Shown here: positions 7,290-7,978 of the stretch, one piece after another
How the letters are laid out: every line of letters begins with the position of its first letter
Position numbering within the stretch: the stretch's first letter is position 1
Assembly (NCBI GenBank): GCA_903917505.1
Contig: CAIXAY010000510.1
Location: 1 to 7,978 of the forward strand
Direction of reading: 5' to 3'
DNA length: 7,978 nt
Origin: an uncultured beta proteobacterium
GTDB lineage: Bacteria; Pseudomonadota; Gammaproteobacteria; Burkholderiales; Rhodocyclaceae
Notes under the pieces: model-generated
Database searches by the model: none
The model's input: the letters and a program-made list of their open reading frames with translations, nothing else
Told to the model about the DNA's origin: nothing
Program-made: the position numbers and the translations under genes

Positions 7290-7799
7290 TTAAACGCCTA
7301 TTTCCATGAACTGTTCATCGGCCAGGAGCTCGCCAACGTTGAGCATTTTCCAGCGGCGTCCTTCGCCATCCATATAAGCCTTGTCGGCCCAATGCGGCGC
7401 GTCGGGGTCGGCGGCGACCGGCTTCAAGGCTTCGACGTTGCGCAGGCCGAGCATGCGCGTCACCAGCAGCGCGGCGTTGTTGCCATGCCGGGTGCCGATC
7501 AGCAGCAGCCGCGAGCTGGCGTTTTGCGGCGTCGCTTCGCGGCCCTGAAAGGCGGAGAAATCGGCGACCGCATAGAGGCTGCCGCGGATATTGGCGATGC
7601 CGACGAACCACGGCTTGGTCAAGGGCACGCTGGTCAGCGGCGTCAGCGGAACGATTTCGCCGGAATCGGACAGGCTAAGCAGCCAGTATTCACCGCCGGC
7701 CTGGACGCCGAGCAAGCCGGCAGCACTGCGCTCGCCGGCCCCGGCAAGCTGCTTGGCAAGGTGCGCCTGGAATTCGCGGAGACTGCCTTTTTTTGCCAT
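7290..7799 (-). CDS. pilI: PilI, CheW-like adaptor of the type IV pilus chemosensory system, 169 aa
   Basis: This is a single-domain CheW family protein. CheW-fold segments visible are LLGVQAGGEYWLLSLSDSGEIVPL near residues 29-52, a PilI-typical VPLTKPWFVGIANIRGSLYAVADFSAF near 58-84, and a C-terminal KMLNVGELLADEQFMEIGV. Its N-terminus, GSLREFQAHLAKQL, resembles other PilI proteins. In the Pil-Chp system PilI links the ChpA kinase to the PilJ chemoreceptor at the cell poles. The gene begins 10 bp after the pilH stop, with only a poorly spaced GAGAG before the ATG, so translation is probably coupled. Codons 2-4 hold a run of seven A bases. The gene that normally follows, pilJ, is missing and chpA comes next. 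The main alternative is a generic CheW, but the neighbours and the PWF..G.AN.RG motif favour PilI. Confidence 0.93.
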   Translation of the reverse strand: MAKKGSLREFQAHLAKQLAGAGERSAAGLLGVQAGGEYWLLSLSDSGEIVPLTPLTSVPLTKPWFVGIANIRGSLYAVADFSAFQGREATPQNASSRLLLIGTRHGNNAALLVTRMLGLRNVEALKPVAADPDAPHWADKAYMDGEGRRWKMLNVGELLADEQFMEIGV

Positions 7800-7809
7800 G
7801 CTCTCGAAC

Positions 7810-7978
7810 TTAAAGGGCGGCGATTTTCGCCAACAACTCTTCGCCTTTGATCGGCTTGGCCAGGTAATCCTGCGCGCCCTGGCGCAAACCCCAGATCTTG
7901 TCGGTTTCCTGGCCTTTCGACGTGCATACGATGACCGGGATGTGCTTGGTCTTTTCGTCGCGGGTCAGCGTCCGGGTC
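7810..7978 (-). CDS. pilH: PilH-type response regulator, C-terminal 55 residues (partial)
   Basis: The gene runs off the high-coordinate edge. The visible 55 residues are the last part of a receiver domain: HIPVIVCTSKGQETDKIWGLRQGAQDYLAKP followed by a short helix and a stop. The KP at residues 41-42 of the fragment is the conserved receiver lysine-proline. The phrase GQETDKIWG.RQGA.DYL.KP resembles the end of PilH of P. aeruginosa rather than PilG. PilH is a small single-domain CheY-like regulator phosphorylated by ChpA, linked to the retraction side of twitching control. The phosphoacceptor aspartate lies outside the window. The normal receiver threonine/serine position reads C-T-S. The TAA stop is 10 bp before pilI, so the genes form one operon. 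PilH versus another PilG/H paralogue is likely but not certain. Confidence 0.82.
   Translation of the reverse strand, partial: TRTLTRDEKTKHIPVIVCTSKGQETDKIWGLRQGAQDYLAKPIKGEELLAKIAAL

Noticed and set aside
5380..7293. Plus-strand open frame of 637 codons opposite the N-terminal half of chpA
   Set aside because: Same reason: antisense to an intact, motif-bearing gene, with Arg/Gln/Leu/Ala-rich shadow composition and no recognisable domain.
7788..7794. Run of seven A bases in codons 2-4 of pilI as a phase-variation or slippage site
   Set aside because: Seven is short for phase variation, AAA AAA lysine codons are common at gene starts, and the frame is intact. Nothing else supports switching.

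Overview
This window is GC-rich DNA with all protein genes on the minus strand. It most resembles a betaproteobacterial chromosome, perhaps Rhodocyclales. That placement rests on gene order and on the look of the ChpA and PilI proteins, and I could not test it by search. It covers the downstream part of a type IV pilus chemosensory (Pil-Chp) operon followed by a conserved housekeeping block.

In transcription order, from high to low coordinates, the genes are: the C-terminal end of a PilH-type response regulator (7810-7978), the CheW-like adaptor pilI (7290-7799), a very large hybrid histidine kinase chpA/pilL of 1878 residues (1618-7254), yqgE/algH (937-1506), ruvX/yqgF (498-944) and the N-terminal 108 residues of pyrR (1-326). 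Pseudomonas aeruginosa also keeps algH, yqgF and pyrR close to its pil-chp genes, so the neighbourhood is familiar. PilH, PilI and ChpA should act together: ChpA autophosphorylates, PilI couples it to a chemoreceptor, and PilG/PilH regulators pass the signal to the pilus motors. YqgE, RuvX and PyrR have unrelated household roles.

Three things stand out. First, the chemoreceptor gene pilJ, which normally lies between pilI and chpA, is absent: only 35 bp separate the two genes. Second, a 137-bp inverted-repeat element (365-501), built from 9-bp CACAACGNN units, fills the ruvX-pyrR gap and supplies the ruvX stop codon. Third, yqgE has no Shine-Dalgarno sequence, but a good sigma70-like promoter would start the transcript exactly on its ATG, which suggests a leaderless mRNA.

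I do not see a previously undescribed system here. The window is a known signalling operon with an unusual gap, a repeat element, and some regulatory details worth testing. There is no gene-free stretch longer than about 170 bases.
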